A stretch of DNA of 32,046 nt from Thiomargarita sp. (GTDB lineage: Bacteria; Pseudomonadota; Gammaproteobacteria; Beggiatoales; Beggiatoaceae). This document shows, piece after piece, positions 1 to 11,637 of this stretch. Within the stretch, counting starts at the first letter, position 1; each line of letters starts with the position of its first letter. A program made the position numbers and the translations under genes. Location of the stretch: positions 1-32,046 of the forward strand of contig DYSU01000030.1 in assembly GCA_020726335.1 (NCBI GenBank), read 5' to 3'. The notes beneath the pieces are model-generated. The model was not told the origin of the DNA and ran no database searches. It saw nothing but the letters and a program-made list of their open reading frames with translations.

Positions 1-120
1 CAAAATATAACCGTTTATGCTCATACTGTAAATAAATGGGATGAAGTCCAGAGATTAAAAGCCAAAGGTGCTTTTGGTGTTTATACAGACTGGTTGTCAA
101 CCAGCCCTGCATCTCGTTGA
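1..120 (+). CDS. Glycerophosphodiester phosphodiesterase, C-terminal end (partial)
   Basis: The reading frame is open from the window edge to a TGA at 118-120 and encodes the last 39 residues of a protein. The segment TVNKWDEVQRLKAKGAFGVY followed by TDWL fits the last strand-helix-strand of the GDPD TIM barrel, where family members carry a 'WTVN....L...GVDGI.TD.P' pattern. Enzymes of this family hydrolyse glycerophosphodiesters to glycerol 3-phosphate and an alcohol. The catalytic His and Glu/Asp residues lie upstream, outside the window, so activity cannot be judged. The gene ends 50 bases before the DUF190 gene on the same strand and may be co-transcribed with it. The assignment rests on a short C-terminal match only. 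Confidence 0.65.
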   Translation, partial: QNITVYAHTVNKWDEVQRLKAKGAFGVYTDWLSTSPASR

Positions 121-170
121 ATGTATTGATGCACAAGCCTTAAACGCTTTTTTAAAAAAAGGAGGGTTTT

Positions 171-2848
<2,678 letters not shown>

Positions 2849-2852
<4 letters not shown>

Positions 2853-3460
2853 AACGCATCCAATTGGATGACCCGCGCATAATCACAAATCACGGTGTGG
2901 TGTGAAGTCAAGACGGCGATACCGCCTGCTTGGGCGTGCGCGCTGAGCATGGCTTCGACATGGGTGATGCCGCGTTTATCCAAGGCGGTGAACGGCTCAT
3001 CTAAAATCCACAACGGGGTTTGGGTGGCCAACAGCCGCGCCAACGCCACCCGCCGCCGCTGGCCTGCGGATAAACTGGCGCATAACACGTCTTCAAAACC
3101 GCGCAAACCGACGTGTTCCAGCACATCAACCAACGGCGTGGCGGACGGTTGCGCGCCCAATGCCCGCGCCACGTTCAGGTTTTCAATCGGGGTCAGCTCT
3201 TCTTTGACCCCGTTGGCATGGCCGATGTAGTTGAGTTGCGCTTGAAATTCAGCGCGGTTGTGTTCGATGCCTTCGCCTTGCCAGCGCACTTCACCCGTTT
3301 CAGGTAACAGCAAGCCACATAAAATCCGCAACAAGCTGGTTTTGCCACAACCGTTGCGCCCTTCAATTTGTAATACTTGCCCTGCTTCCAAATTAAAATT
3401 GAGATTTTTGAATAACATGCGGTCGTCGCGCAGACAAGACAGATGATGTACACTGAACAA
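2849..3460 (-). CDS. ccmA: Heme exporter ATP-binding protein CcmA (cytochrome c maturation)
   Basis: A 203-residue ABC ATPase. It has Walker A GRNGCGKTS (about residues 34-42), signature LSAGQRRRVALARLL, Walker B LWILDEPF and a switch histidine segment TSHH. Length and the opening pattern (strand, then DDRMLF, then LEAGQVLQIEGRNG) fit CcmA. In E. coli CcmA works with CcmB, CcmC and CcmD to release heme-loaded CcmE for cytochrome c assembly. The start must be the TTG at 3458-3460: an in-frame TGA lies five codons upstream (15 bases between them), the only later ATG would delete the first strand, and a GAGAGGGA ribosome site is present. The usual partner ccmB does not follow; pdxB does, with a 4-base overlap. 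Another small single-domain ABC ATPase is possible but less likely. Confidence 0.85.
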
Positions 3461-3525
3461 ACTTTGTCCCTCTCATAAAATTTTCTGAGGTTAACCACAA
3501 CAGCCGATTTGTCAATCGACTGCCA

Positions 3526-4527
3526 TCAGCAAATGCGCGGCAACGGCTCGTCTTCCAATTCTTCTAAAATTCTTTCGCCGCCCAATTCCGTTTGTAAAAC
3601 CACACATGACCCACAAACCACTTCGCCGATAATGGCCGCCGCATCGCCATGGGGCAAAGCCTGCCACAAAGCCAAGGCTTGCTCTGCCACATCAGCCGCC
3701 ACCACCGCCACCACCCGCCCTTCGCAGGCCAAATAAAGCGGGTCGTAGCCCAACATGTCGCACACCGCTTGCACGGGCGGTTTAATCGGAATCGCGCTTT
3801 GTTGCAAGCGAATGCCCAAGCGCGTGGCATGGCTGATTTCGTGGCACACCGTGGCCAAGCCGCCACGGGTTGGGTCACGCATAAAACGCAGACCCCGCAA
3901 TGAGCCAAGGGCTTGGGTCAAGGGCAGCACGCTGGCGCAATCGGAAGCCAAATCACCTTGCAAGCCAAATTGTTCGCGTGCCAACAGCACACAAATGCCG
4001 TGGTCGCCGACTGAACCGCTGACCAGCAGTTGATCGCCCGCTTGAATTTGGTCAAACCCCAACGACAATGCGCGGGTTTTCACCCCAAGCCCCGTGGTCG
4101 CCAAATACAGCCCGCCGCCTTGACCACGCGGCACGACTTTGGTATCGCCCGCCACCACCGCCACGCCGATTTTTTGCGCCGCCTCTGCCAAGTCAATGAT
4201 AATTCGCTCTAAAACTTCAATGGACAGCCCTTCTTCGATAAACGCATTCAAGCTGAGGTACAGCGGCGTTGCGCCTGCCACGGCCAAATCGTTGGTGGTG
4301 CCGTGAACCGCCAAACTGCCGATGCTGCCGCCCGCAAATTCCAACGGTTGCACGCTGAAGCCGTCGGTGGTGAACACCAACAATTCATGCGGCCAAGGCA
4401 ATGTGACCGCATCCAATGACGTATCTAATTGCTTATTATTCAAATGCTTGGCAAACAGCTCGTTGATTAATTCGCGCATATAACGGCCACCGTTGCCGTG
4501 TGCCAAACTGATGTGGGAATCTTGCAT
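3526..4527 (-). CDS. hypE: Hydrogenase maturation protein HypE (carbamoyl dehydratase)
   Basis: A 333-residue PurM/AIR-synthase-like protein that dehydrates the thiocarboxamide on its C-terminal cysteine to thiocyanate, providing the CN ligands of the [NiFe]-hydrogenase Fe atom. The diagnostic C-terminus ...PLPRIC is intact, with the modified Cys as last residue. The N-terminal ISLAHGNGGRYMRELI and the VVAGDTKVVPRG segment are the conserved ATP-binding parts. I choose ATG 4527, three residues into the HypE-like sequence start, because GGAG lies seven bases upstream. An ATG at 4554 would extend nine residues into hypF without support. The hypF stop is one base upstream of this start. Hydrogenase structural genes and hypABCD are not in the window. 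Confidence 0.95.
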   Translation of the reverse strand: MQDSHISLAHGNGGRYMRELINELFAKHLNNKQLDTSLDAVTLPWPHELLVFTTDGFSVQPLEFAGGSIGSLAVHGTTNDLAVAGATPLYLSLNAFIEEGLSIEVLERIIIDLAEAAQKIGVAVVAGDTKVVPRGQGGGLYLATTGLGVKTRALSLGFDQIQAGDQLLVSGSVGDHGICVLLAREQFGLQGDLASDCASVLPLTQALGSLRGLRFMRDPTRGGLATVCHEISHATRLGIRLQQSAIPIKPPVQAVCDMLGYDPLYLACEGRVVAVVAADVAEQALALWQALPHGDAAAIIGEVVCGSCVVLQTELGGERILEELEDEPLPRIC

Positions 4528-4528
4528 G

Positions 4529-6796
4529 TCAATCTCCAAAAAAACGGGCGGCATAGACCATCACTTGGCCAAAACTGATGCCTGCATCGTTGCAAGGTAT
4601 TTGGGCGGGCAAAGTGACGCGAAAGCCCGCTTGTTGTAACAGCGCAACAGCGGTTTCGCTCAACAGCCGATTTTGAAACACCCCGCCCGACAAAGTGACT
4701 TCTTGAATATTGTGTTGTTGGCGTAAAATTTTTGCTTGATTTAACAACAGCTTGGCCATGCTGTGATGAAACAAACTGGCGCGTTCAGCCACACTTTGGC
4801 GGCTGTCCAACAACAGCGGTAACAGCACTGACCAATCGGCTTGCCACAAGCCCGCCGCGTTCGGGCGCACAGGCACATCCAGCGCGTTGGCACACGGTTG
4901 GCTGTGGCTTTCCAAAAGCATCGGGGCTTTGCCTTCAAAATCAGCGGTTTGCCCCAAACCCAGCAACGCGCTGGCGGCATCAAACAAACGCGCTACGCTG
5001 GTGCTGGTCACGGTGTTGAGCCTGCGTTGCCATGCCAGATGAACAACGTCATGGGGCGATACAGGGCAGTTTAAACCCAGTTCCCAACACAAGGCCGCCG
5101 CACTGCGCCACGGTTCGCGCCCCACTCGGTCGCCGCCGATCAAATGAAACGGGCGCATACTCGCCACCCGTTCCCAGCGATGGGGCTGGCCTATGAAGGT
5201 TTCACCGCCCCACAGCCTGCCATCATCGCCCAAACCCACCGCATCCCATGTGAAGGCGATGACTTTGCCCGTGGTTTGCGCTTCATAATAGGCGGCGGCG
5301 GCATGGGCATGGTGGTGCAACACCGTGGTCACAGGCAATGGCTGTTGGCGCGCCCAGCGGTGACTGCGGTAATGCGGATGGGCATCGCACAACAGATGCA
5401 AGGCTTTAACCCGATACAAGGCTTGTAAATCATGGATTGTTTGATGAAAAACCGCCAAACTGCGCGGATTGTCCATGTCTCCGATGTGCGGCGATACCAC
5501 CGCCCGCTTGTCCCACGCCAACGTGACGGTGTTTTTCATTTGACTGCCCAAGGCCAACACAGGTTGCGGCAAACGATAGGGCAAGGTCAGCTCCAGCGGA
5601 CTGATGCCGCGCCCCAAACGCAATGGCCGCGCTTGGCCTGCAATGGGGCGATAAACCGCGTCGTCGGCTGGGCGAACAATCGGGCGGTTGTGGTGCAAAA
5701 AGCCATCGGCCACCGCGCTGAGGCGTTGTTCCACTGCGCGGTTGTCCGTCAACACGGGTTCGCCGCTGAGATTGGCCGACGTGGCCACCACGGGCGCGGC
5801 AAACGCATTGAGCAATAAATGATGCAAAGGGCTGTAAGGCAAAAACACGCCGATTTCACGCAATCGGGGCGCGATCTGTGCCGACAGACGCACCCCATCG
5901 CGTTGGGGCAATAATAAAATCGGGCGTGCCGCTTGGCTTAAAAACGCACGGTCGGCTTCGGTTAAAATTACAAATTTTTCAACAACTTGACAAGGGCTGT
6001 GCGGGGGCGCAGGAAACAGCACCGCCAGCGGTTTGCTGGGGCGCGGTTTGCGTTGGCGCAGGCGTTGGATGCTGGTGTCATTGTTTGCGTCGCACAACAA
6101 ATGATAACCGCCAATGCCTTTAACCGCTAAAATCTGGCCTTGACGCAAGGCGGCCACGGCATGGCTTAAAGCCAATTCATTGTTTTCTATCACTTTTCCT
6201 TTGTGAACCCAAGACAAATGCGGGCCACACACGGGGCAGGCGATGGGTTCGGCGTGAAAACGGCGGTCATGGGGGTTTTGGTATTCAGCGGCGCAATCGG
6301 GGCATAACGGGAAGCTGGCCATGCTGGTGTTGGCGCGGTCGTAGGGCAGGCGTTCAATCAAGGTGTAGCGCGGCCCGCATTGGGTGCAGTTGATGAAGGG
6401 GTAACGGTGGCGGCGGTCGGCGGGGTTGTTGAGTTCCGTCAAACAGGCCTCGCATAAAAACAAATCGACGGGAACACGGATGTCGCTGTCGCTGTTGGCT
6501 TCGCTGGCCAATATCCGAAAATCGGTAAAATTTTCTGGCAACACCGCCTGCCATGTGACGCATTGCGGTTGAGCCAATGGCGGTTTTTGGCTAAAAATCG
6601 CGGCAATAAACTGTTGTAAATCAGGGTGTTGCCCTTGGACGTGGATGGCGACCGTGCCAAGTTGGTTGCGCACCCAACCGCAGAGGTGGTTTTGCTGGGC
6701 GATTTGATAAATGAAGGGGCGAAACCCCACGCCCTGCACTTGGCCTGCCAACAGCAGTTGACACGCTTGCACTTCGGGCGGCAGGGTGAGTGTCAT
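4529..6796 (-). CDS. hypF: Carbamoyltransferase HypF
   Basis: A 755-residue protein that makes carbamoyl-adenylate from carbamoyl phosphate and ATP and passes the carbamoyl group to HypE. Domains in order: acylphosphatase-like (GQVQGVGFRPFIYQIA, about 17-32); two zinc fingers of the C-x2-C-x18-C-x2-C type (CEAC...CTQC and CPDC...CPVC, about 110-195); a YrdC/Sua5-like domain (LAVKGIGGYHLLCDA onward); and a Kae1-like C-terminal domain with the metal-binding HHHAHAAA and the late VTLSGGVFQN segment. Length matches E. coli HypF (~750). The gene begins eight bases after fabI with no clear ribosome site, so it probably relies on coupling. It ends one base before the hypE start. Pairing with hypE is normal; sharing an operon with fabI and lolB is not. 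Confidence 0.96.
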   Translation of the reverse strand: MTLTLPPEVQACQLLLAGQVQGVGFRPFIYQIAQQNHLCGWVRNQLGTVAIHVQGQHPDLQQFIAAIFSQKPPLAQPQCVTWQAVLPENFTDFRILASEANSDSDIRVPVDLFLCEACLTELNNPADRRHRYPFINCTQCGPRYTLIERLPYDRANTSMASFPLCPDCAAEYQNPHDRRFHAEPIACPVCGPHLSWVHKGKVIENNELALSHAVAALRQGQILAVKGIGGYHLLCDANNDTSIQRLRQRKPRPSKPLAVLFPAPPHSPCQVVEKFVILTEADRAFLSQAARPILLLPQRDGVRLSAQIAPRLREIGVFLPYSPLHHLLLNAFAAPVVATSANLSGEPVLTDNRAVEQRLSAVADGFLHHNRPIVRPADDAVYRPIAGQARPLRLGRGISPLELTLPYRLPQPVLALGSQMKNTVTLAWDKRAVVSPHIGDMDNPRSLAVFHQTIHDLQALYRVKALHLLCDAHPHYRSHRWARQQPLPVTTVLHHHAHAAAAYYEAQTTGKVIAFTWDAVGLGDDGRLWGGETFIGQPHRWERVASMRPFHLIGGDRVGREPWRSAAALCWELGLNCPVSPHDVVHLAWQRRLNTVTSTSVARLFDAASALLGLGQTADFEGKAPMLLESHSQPCANALDVPVRPNAAGLWQADWSVLLPLLLDSRQSVAERASLFHHSMAKLLLNQAKILRQQHNIQEVTLSGGVFQNRLLSETAVALLQQAGFRVTLPAQIPCNDAGISFGQVMVYAARFFGD

Positions 6797-6804
6797 AGAG
6801 GGGT

Positions 6805-7587
6805 TTAAATCGGCCCCATGCCGATGATGTTAAAACCGCTGTCCACATGGGTGATTTCGCCCGTAATGCCGCGTGCCAAGTCGGAGCATAAAAAGGCGGC
6901 GACATTGCCGACTTCTTCAATCGTCACATTGCGGCGCAACGGCGCATTTTTTTCCACTTGCTCCAGCATCAAGCGAAAATCAGCAATGCCCGAAGCGGCC
7001 AAGGTTTTGATGGGGCCTGCGGAAATGGCGTTGACCCGAATGCCTTCAACCCCAAGGCTGTTGGCCATGTAGCGCACATTGGCTTCTAAACTGGCTTTGG
7101 CCAAGCCCATGACATTGTAATTGGGCATGGCTTTGACCGCGCCTAAATAGCTGATGGTCAATAAAGCGGCATCGCGTCCTTGCATCATTGTCCGCCCCGC
7201 TTGCGCCAAGGCGGAAAAGCTGTATGAGCTGATTTCATGGGCGGTGATAAAACCTTGTCGGGTGGCGTTTTTTAAATATGGGCCTTCTAATTCGGCGCGT
7301 GGCGCAAAAGCGACTGAATGAACAAGGCCGTCTAAACCGTCCCAATGGCCTGCCAGTTGGCTGAATAAATCTGTGATTTGGCCATCGTCGCCCACATCGC
7401 AAGGAAAGATTAAATCGCTGTTGCATTCGCTGGCCATTTTGGCCACGCGGCTTTGCAGTTTATCGTTTTGATAACTGAAGGCCAACGTTGCGCCTTCGCG
7501 GTGCATGGCTTGTGCGATGCCCCATGCGATGGAACGGTTGCTGGCCAAACCAACGATTAAAATTTTCTTGCCTGTTAAAAATCCCAT
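6805..7587 (-). CDS. fabI: Enoyl-[acyl-carrier-protein] reductase (NADH)
   Basis: A 260-residue SDR-type enoyl-ACP reductase catalysing the last step of each fatty-acid elongation cycle. It has the FabI glycine-rich start [20 protein letters not shown] and the active-site region with Tyr and Lys in [20 protein letters not shown], essentially as in E. coli FabI. The C-terminus [17 protein letters not shown] is also typical. The start is ATG 7587 ([13 protein letters not shown]), preceded by AAGGA; the longer open frame to 7674 adds 29 residues with no family match and overlaps lolB. The gene lies 28 bases downstream of lolB and eight bases upstream of hypF on the same strand. Confidence 0.97.
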   Translation of the reverse strand: MGFLTGKKILIVGLASNRSIAWGIAQAMHREGATLAFSYQNDKLQSRVAKMASECNSDLIFPCDVGDDGQITDLFSQLAGHWDGLDGLVHSVAFAPRAELEGPYLKNATRQGFITAHEISSYSFSALAQAGRTMMQGRDAALLTISYLGAVKAMPNYNVMGLAKASLEANVRYMANSLGVEGIRVNAISAGPIKTLAASGIADFRLMLEQVEKNAPLRRNVTIEEVGNVAAFLCSDLARGITGEITHVDSGFNIIGMGPI

Positions 7588-7615
7588 AAAAAATCCTTGA
7601 AGTGAGAATGAAAAG

Positions 7616-8200
7616 CTAAAACTGCCAACTGGCAATGGCCATTTTAATGATATATTCGGGGTTTTCCAGTTCAATTTTTTGCGGCAACCATAGGTTATTG
7701 GTCGGCTGATAATGGAGATAACGCACCGTCCAGCCTTGTTGTTGCAATTGCTTTAACCGCCCGTGTTCATCCAAAACCAGTTGTTCAACAGGGGCATGGG
7801 TCGGCAAACCGCGCACCCAGTCGAGCAAAGACAAAACAGGCAATTCAATCGCCGTGACTTTTTTGAACAGCTCTTGCGGCGTTTTGGCGGTCAATGACCG
7901 CCCTTGGCCATCGCGCAAGGTGACATCATCGGCATAACCATCCAACACCAACGTGCCTTGACCCACAGGGCCGTTTAAGCGCAGTCGGTAATGTTCAGGG
8001 CTTTGTCGCCAATGCAACCTTGCGTGCCAACCGTCGTTGCGGCTGTTGGCAATCAAGCCTGCGGTCAGTGTCCAGTGTTGCAACGGCTGAATTTTCGCTT
8101 GCTGTTCTTGCCACAACTGCACTTGTTCGCCTGTGTTTTGGGGGGTTATTGCGCACGCGCTGAGCAAACTCAGCAAAAGCATAGAATAAAATAATTTCAT
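7616..8200 (-). CDS. lolB: Outer-membrane lipoprotein receptor LolB
   Basis: A 194-residue lipoprotein that accepts lipoproteins from LolA and inserts them into the outer membrane. The signal sequence [16 protein letters not shown] ends in a lipobox (LSAC) with Cys16 as the lipidated residue. The mature part has LolB blocks: [17 protein letters not shown], then [18 protein letters not shown] and the late LLDWVRGLP. The start is set at ATG 8200, because the open frame upstream to 8302 would put 34 polar residues before the signal peptide. The ribosome site is weak. lolB is more often next to ispE and prs; here it is divergent from rbfA, with 34 bases between start codons, and leads the fabI-hypF-hypE-ccmA-pdxB series. 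Confidence 0.9.
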   Translation of the reverse strand: MKLFYSMLLLSLLSACAITPQNTGEQVQLWQEQQAKIQPLQHWTLTAGLIANSRNDGWHARLHWRQSPEHYRLRLNGPVGQGTLVLDGYADDVTLRDGQGRSLTAKTPQELFKKVTAIELPVLSLLDWVRGLPTHAPVEQLVLDEHGRLKQLQQQGWTVRYLHYQPTNNLWLPQKIELENPEYIIKMAIASWQF

Positions 8201-8234
8201 GGTAAAATAACCGTTTTGTTCAAAAGAAGCCATT

Positions 8235-8594
8235 ATGCCAAGAGAATTCAGTCGAAACCGCCGCGTAGGCGAACAAATCCAGCGCGAATTAGCCCAAATC
8301 ATCCCGCATCACATCACTTTGGATAAATCGCTGTTGGTCACTGTGTCGGCAGTGGAAATTTCACCCGATTTTCAACAAGCCAAAGTCTATGTCACCGTAT
8401 TGGGCGAAACCATGAACCACGCCGATGTGGTCAAATGGCTCAATCAACACGCCTCTGCGGTGCGTTATGCGTTGGCACACAGTTTAAATTTGCGCAGCAC
8501 ACCCACTGTGCGCTTTGTGTATGATCAATCAGTGGAAAATGGCGCGTATCTCAACCAATTGATCAATCAAGCGGTGCAACTGGAAAATCATTGA
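8235..8594 (+). CDS. rbfA: Ribosome-binding factor A
   Basis: A 119-residue KH-like protein that binds the immature 30S subunit and helps 16S rRNA 5'-end processing, including during cold adaptation. RbfA hallmarks are the opening REFSRNRRVGEQIQRELAQI, then VSAVEISPDFQQAKVYVTVL and RSTPTVRFVYDQSVENGAYL near the end. A modest AGAAG ribosome site lies six bases before the ATG. The gene usually follows infB in the nusA-infB operon; here it stands alone, divergent from lolB and convergent with pyk. Confidence 0.95.
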   Translation: MPREFSRNRRVGEQIQRELAQIIPHHITLDKSLLVTVSAVEISPDFQQAKVYVTVLGETMNHADVVKWLNQHASAVRYALAHSLNLRSTPTVRFVYDQSVENGAYLNQLINQAVQLENH

Positions 8595-8616
8595 ACAGGT
8601 CTTTGACTTTGGCAAA

Positions 8617-8651
8617 GCGCAACCTGTTTTATCGTGTTCATGGGGTTGCGC
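8617..8651 (+). other. Perfect 8-bp stem-loop between rbfA and pyk
   Basis: GCGCAACC (8617-8624) and GGTTGCGC (8644-8651) form an exact inverted repeat with a 19-base loop, inside the 176-base stretch between the convergent ends of rbfA and pyk. No T-run follows on either strand, so it is not a clear intrinsic terminator. The stretch also holds an open frame from TTG 8603 to TAA 8752 (49 codons, Arg/Trp-rich) with no ribosome site, which I do not call as a gene. Confidence 0.4.
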
Positions 8652-8770
8652 CGCTTTGGGGCAAACGTCACCCGCCAATGGTCAGCACGACGCGCTGGCA
8701 GGCAGATGAAATCGGCCAGCGGTTTAACAAGGTGTCAGGCATTTTAAGCTAAATCGTTGATTTTATTTCT

Positions 8771-10210
8771 TTAATTGGACAGCGTTGACATATCACCTAC
8801 GCGGACGATTTTCATCACATTGGTGCCGCCGCCAACCCCTTGGATGTCGCCTTTGGTGATGATGACTAAATCGCCTTCACGCACCGCACTGCGGCGCAAC
8901 AATTCGTCAATGATTTCTCTGTTGGCGTGGGCGGCGTTCATCAACGATAAATCAAAGCTGACGGGTTCAACCCCACGGTATAAAGTCACTTGACGGCGGG
9001 TGTTGATTTGGCGGCTTAAAGCGTAAATCGGGATGCCTGAGCTGATGCGCGACATCCACAACGGTGTTGAACCCGATTCGGTTAAAGCGGCGATGGCTTT
9101 CACGCCCAAATGATTGGCGGCGTACATGGTCGCCATGGCGACGGCTTCATCAATGTGTTTGAATTGGCTGTTGATGCGATGGTCAGAGCGTTCCACCAAT
9201 TTTTCTGCACGGCGACAAATACGGCTCATCGCTTCAATCGCTTTGTCGGGGTTTTTGCCCATCGCCGTTTCTGCCGACAACATCACCGCATCCGTGCCAT
9301 CCAACACCGCATTGGCAACATCAAACACTTCGGCTCGCGTCGGATTGGGGTTTTTAATCATGGATTCCATCATTTGCGTGGCCGTGATAACGACTTTGTT
9401 CATGTTGCGTGCGCGGTTGATGATGTCTTTTTGCGCGGGTGGCAAGGCTTCATCACCGATTTCCACCCCCAAATCACCGCGTGCAATCATCACGGCATCA
9501 GACGCTTCAATGATTTCATCCAACGCTTTCATTGCTTCGGCGCGTTCGATTTTGGCAATGATACGGCCATTGCCGCCCGCTTCGTGCAGTAAACGGCGGG
9601 TTTCATTGACATCGTTGGCCGAGCGCGGAAAAGACAAGGCGATATAATCGGCATCTAATTTGGCGGCCAATTTAATGTCTTGTTTGTCTTTTTCGGTTAA
9701 AGCTTCGGCGGATAAACCACCGCCTTTGCGGTTAATGCCTTTGTTGTTGGACAAGACACCGCCCACTTTCACTTTGCATTCAATGCGTCCGCCTTTAACT
9801 TCATCGACCCATAACACGATGTTGCCATCGTCTAAAATCAAGGTATCGCCGCGTCTGACATCGTTGGGCAGGTTTTTATAAGTGATACCCACATGGCGTT
9901 CATCGCCTGCATCGCTGGGACAAGCCAAATCCAAAGCGAAGGCTTGGCCTTCTTCTAATTCGATTTCTTTGTTTTTAAACTTTTGGATACGAATTTTAGG
10001 CCCTTGCAAATCGACAATCACCCCGACTTGACGGCCATGTGCGCGTGCGCGATTGCGTACCGATTCTGCGCGTTCTCGATGTTTTTCAAACACATCGTGG
10101 GAAAAATTTAGGCGCACCACATCAACCCCCGCTTGGATAATTTTATCCAACATTTTGGGTTTATCGGTGGCAGGGCCTAAGGTTGCAATAATTTTAGTCC
10201 GTCTTAACAT
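8771..10210 (-). CDS. pyk: Pyruvate kinase
   Basis: A 479-residue glycolytic enzyme transferring phosphate from phosphoenolpyruvate to ADP. It opens with MLRRTKIIATLGPATD and VDVVRLNFSHD. The active-site loop MIARGDLGVEIGDE (about residues 240-253) follows a Lys in the IIAKIERAEAM strand, and MESMIKNPNPTRAEVFDVAN supplies further substrate contacts. The length and N-terminus resemble the PykA (type II) group rather than PykF. No strong ribosome site is seen before the ATG. The gene follows pgk after 71 bases that contain two small hairpins. Confidence 0.95.
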   Translation of the reverse strand: MLRRTKIIATLGPATDKPKMLDKIIQAGVDVVRLNFSHDVFEKHRERAESVRNRARAHGRQVGVIVDLQGPKIRIQKFKNKEIELEEGQAFALDLACPSDAGDERHVGITYKNLPNDVRRGDTLILDDGNIVLWVDEVKGGRIECKVKVGGVLSNNKGINRKGGGLSAEALTEKDKQDIKLAAKLDADYIALSFPRSANDVNETRRLLHEAGGNGRIIAKIERAEAMKALDEIIEASDAVMIARGDLGVEIGDEALPPAQKDIINRARNMNKVVITATQMMESMIKNPNPTRAEVFDVANAVLDGTDAVMLSAETAMGKNPDKAIEAMSRICRRAEKLVERSDHRINSQFKHIDEAVAMATMYAANHLGVKAIAALTESGSTPLWMSRISSGIPIYALSRQINTRRQVTLYRGVEPVSFDLSLMNAAHANREIIDELLRRSAVREGDLVIITKGDIQGVGGGTNVMKIVRVGDMSTLSN

Positions 10211-10227
10211 AGTGGTATCATGGTCAT

Positions 10228-10277
10228 GGCATAAAACCTAAAGATTTTATGCCCGTAATCAATGGGATGCAAATCCC
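10228..10277 (-). other. Two stem-loops in the pgk-pyk intergenic gap
   Basis: Between pgk and pyk, GGCATAAAA (10228-10236) pairs exactly with TTTTATGCC (10245-10253) across an 8-base loop. GGGAT (10264-10268) pairs with ATCCC (10273-10277) across a 4-base loop. Neither is followed by a U-run in the transcript direction. They may act as mRNA processing or stability elements that set the pgk:pyk ratio; that role is inference. Confidence 0.35.
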
Positions 10278-10281
10278 TTGG

Positions 10282-11466
10282 TTAACCTTGGGCGCGCTCT
10301 TCCAAGATGGCAACCGCAGGTAATTTTTTGCCTTCTAAAAATTCCAAGAAAGCCCCGCCGCCTGTGGAAATATAAGACACTTTGTCTTTGATGCCATATT
10401 TGTCTACAGCGGCCAAGGTATCGCCACCGCCTGCGATGGAAAACGCATCACTTTCGGCAATTGCCAAGGACAACGCTTGGGTGCCTGCACCAAATTGGTC
10501 AAATTCAAACACACCAACGGGGCCATTCCACACAATCGTGCCTGCATTTTTCAAAATATCGACCAAGGCAGCGGCAGAATCAGGGCCAATGTCAAAAATC
10601 ATGTCATCGTTGGCAACATCAACAACCGATTTAGTTTGGGCAGGCGCGGTTTCAGAAAATTCTTTGCCGCATACCACATCGGTGGGAATGGGGATGTTAC
10701 CACCATTGGCTTTGGCATCGGCAATTAATTTTTTTGACGTTTCAATTAAATCGGCTTCATACAAGGATTTGCCGACATTATAGCCTTCAGCGGCGATAAA
10801 CGTATTGGCAATGCCGCCGCCGACAATCAATTGGTCAACGATTTTGGATAAAGATTCCAATACCGTTAATTTGGTGGACACTTTAGACCCGCCGACAATC
10901 GCCACCATGGGACGCGCAGGGTTGTCCAAGGCTTTGGCCAAGGCTTCCAATTCACCTGCCAACAAAGGACCTGCACACGCTTGAGGCGCGTATTTGGCCA
11001 CGCCGTGGGTTGAGGCTTGGGCGCGGTGGGCGGTGCCAAACGCATCCATCACATAAACATCACACAAGGCGGCCATTTTTTTCGATAAATCGTCATCGTT
11101 TTTCTTTTCGCCCACGTTAAAGCGCACGTTTTCACACAAGACCACTTCGCCCCCATTGAGGTCAACGCCGTCTAACCAATCTTTGGCCAAACGCACGTCA
11201 CGCCCCAACAGTTTGCTCATGTGCGCGGCAATCGGTGCCATGGAGAATTCTTCATCATACACCCCTTCTGTCGGGCGGCCACGGTGTGACATCACCATCA
11301 CTTTTGCACCTGCGGCCAAAGCGTGTTCAATGGTCGGCAACGAGGCTTGAATGCGCACATCACTGGTGACCACGCCATTCTTGACTGGTACGTTCAAATC
11401 CTGACGGATTAACACCCGTTTTCCCGCTAAAGCTAAATCAGTCATTTTTAATACAGCCACAGACAT
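10282..11466 (-). CDS. pgk: Phosphoglycerate kinase
   Basis: A 394-residue glycolytic and gluconeogenic enzyme interconverting 1,3-bisphosphoglycerate plus ADP and 3-phosphoglycerate plus ATP. The N-terminal domain shows [16 protein letters not shown] and the substrate loop [13 protein letters not shown]. The C-terminal nucleotide domain shows [27 protein letters not shown] and [14 protein letters not shown]. The ATG at 11466 is supported by AGGAG eight bases upstream; a downstream ATG (MTDLALAGK) is less likely. It is followed by pyk and preceded by a 171-base gap from mfd that probably holds its promoter. Confidence 0.97.
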   Translation of the reverse strand: MSVAVLKMTDLALAGKRVLIRQDLNVPVKNGVVTSDVRIQASLPTIEHALAAGAKVMVMSHRGRPTEGVYDEEFSMAPIAAHMSKLLGRDVRLAKDWLDGVDLNGGEVVLCENVRFNVGEKKNDDDLSKKMAALCDVYVMDAFGTAHRAQASTHGVAKYAPQACAGPLLAGELEALAKALDNPARPMVAIVGGSKVSTKLTVLESLSKIVDQLIVGGGIANTFIAAEGYNVGKSLYEADLIETSKKLIADAKANGGNIPIPTDVVCGKEFSETAPAQTKSVVDVANDDMIFDIGPDSAAALVDILKNAGTIVWNGPVGVFEFDQFGAGTQALSLAIAESDAFSIAGGGDTLAAVDKYGIKDKVSYISTGGGAFLEFLEGKKLPAVAILEERAQG

Positions 11467-11563
11467 GGGTATGCTCCTGAGTTTATTAAAGTAAAATAAT
11501 CTTTATGATGTCAGACACCTGTTAATTGATGGTATGGCAATCCTGACTCTATAACGGACGCAT

Positions 11564-11592
11564 AGTATAGGGGAAATGACCTTGGTTTGCAC
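11564..11592 (-). promoter_or_regulatory. Candidate sigma70 promoter for pgk-pyk
   Basis: On the minus strand the mfd-pgk gap contains TATACT (11564-11569), a 5/6 match to the -10 consensus. A weak GTGCAA -35 element lies 17 bases upstream. The predicted transcript leader is roughly 90 bases before the pgk ATG. No terminator for mfd is evident in the gap, so read-through is also possible. Confidence 0.3.
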
Positions 11593-11637
11593 ACATTATT
11601 ACAAGGGTATTCCCGCCGATGCGCAAGCTTGCCACCT

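Noticed and set aside
8603-8752. 49-codon TTG-started frame between rbfA and pyk
   Set aside because: No ribosome site, a rare start and no recognised family; not called as a gene, only noted as an odd interval.
9114-9647. Plus-strand frame of 177 codons opposite pyk
   Set aside because: Antisense shadow of a strongly conserved pyruvate kinase gene; a second overlapping shadow in another frame shows the effect is compositional.
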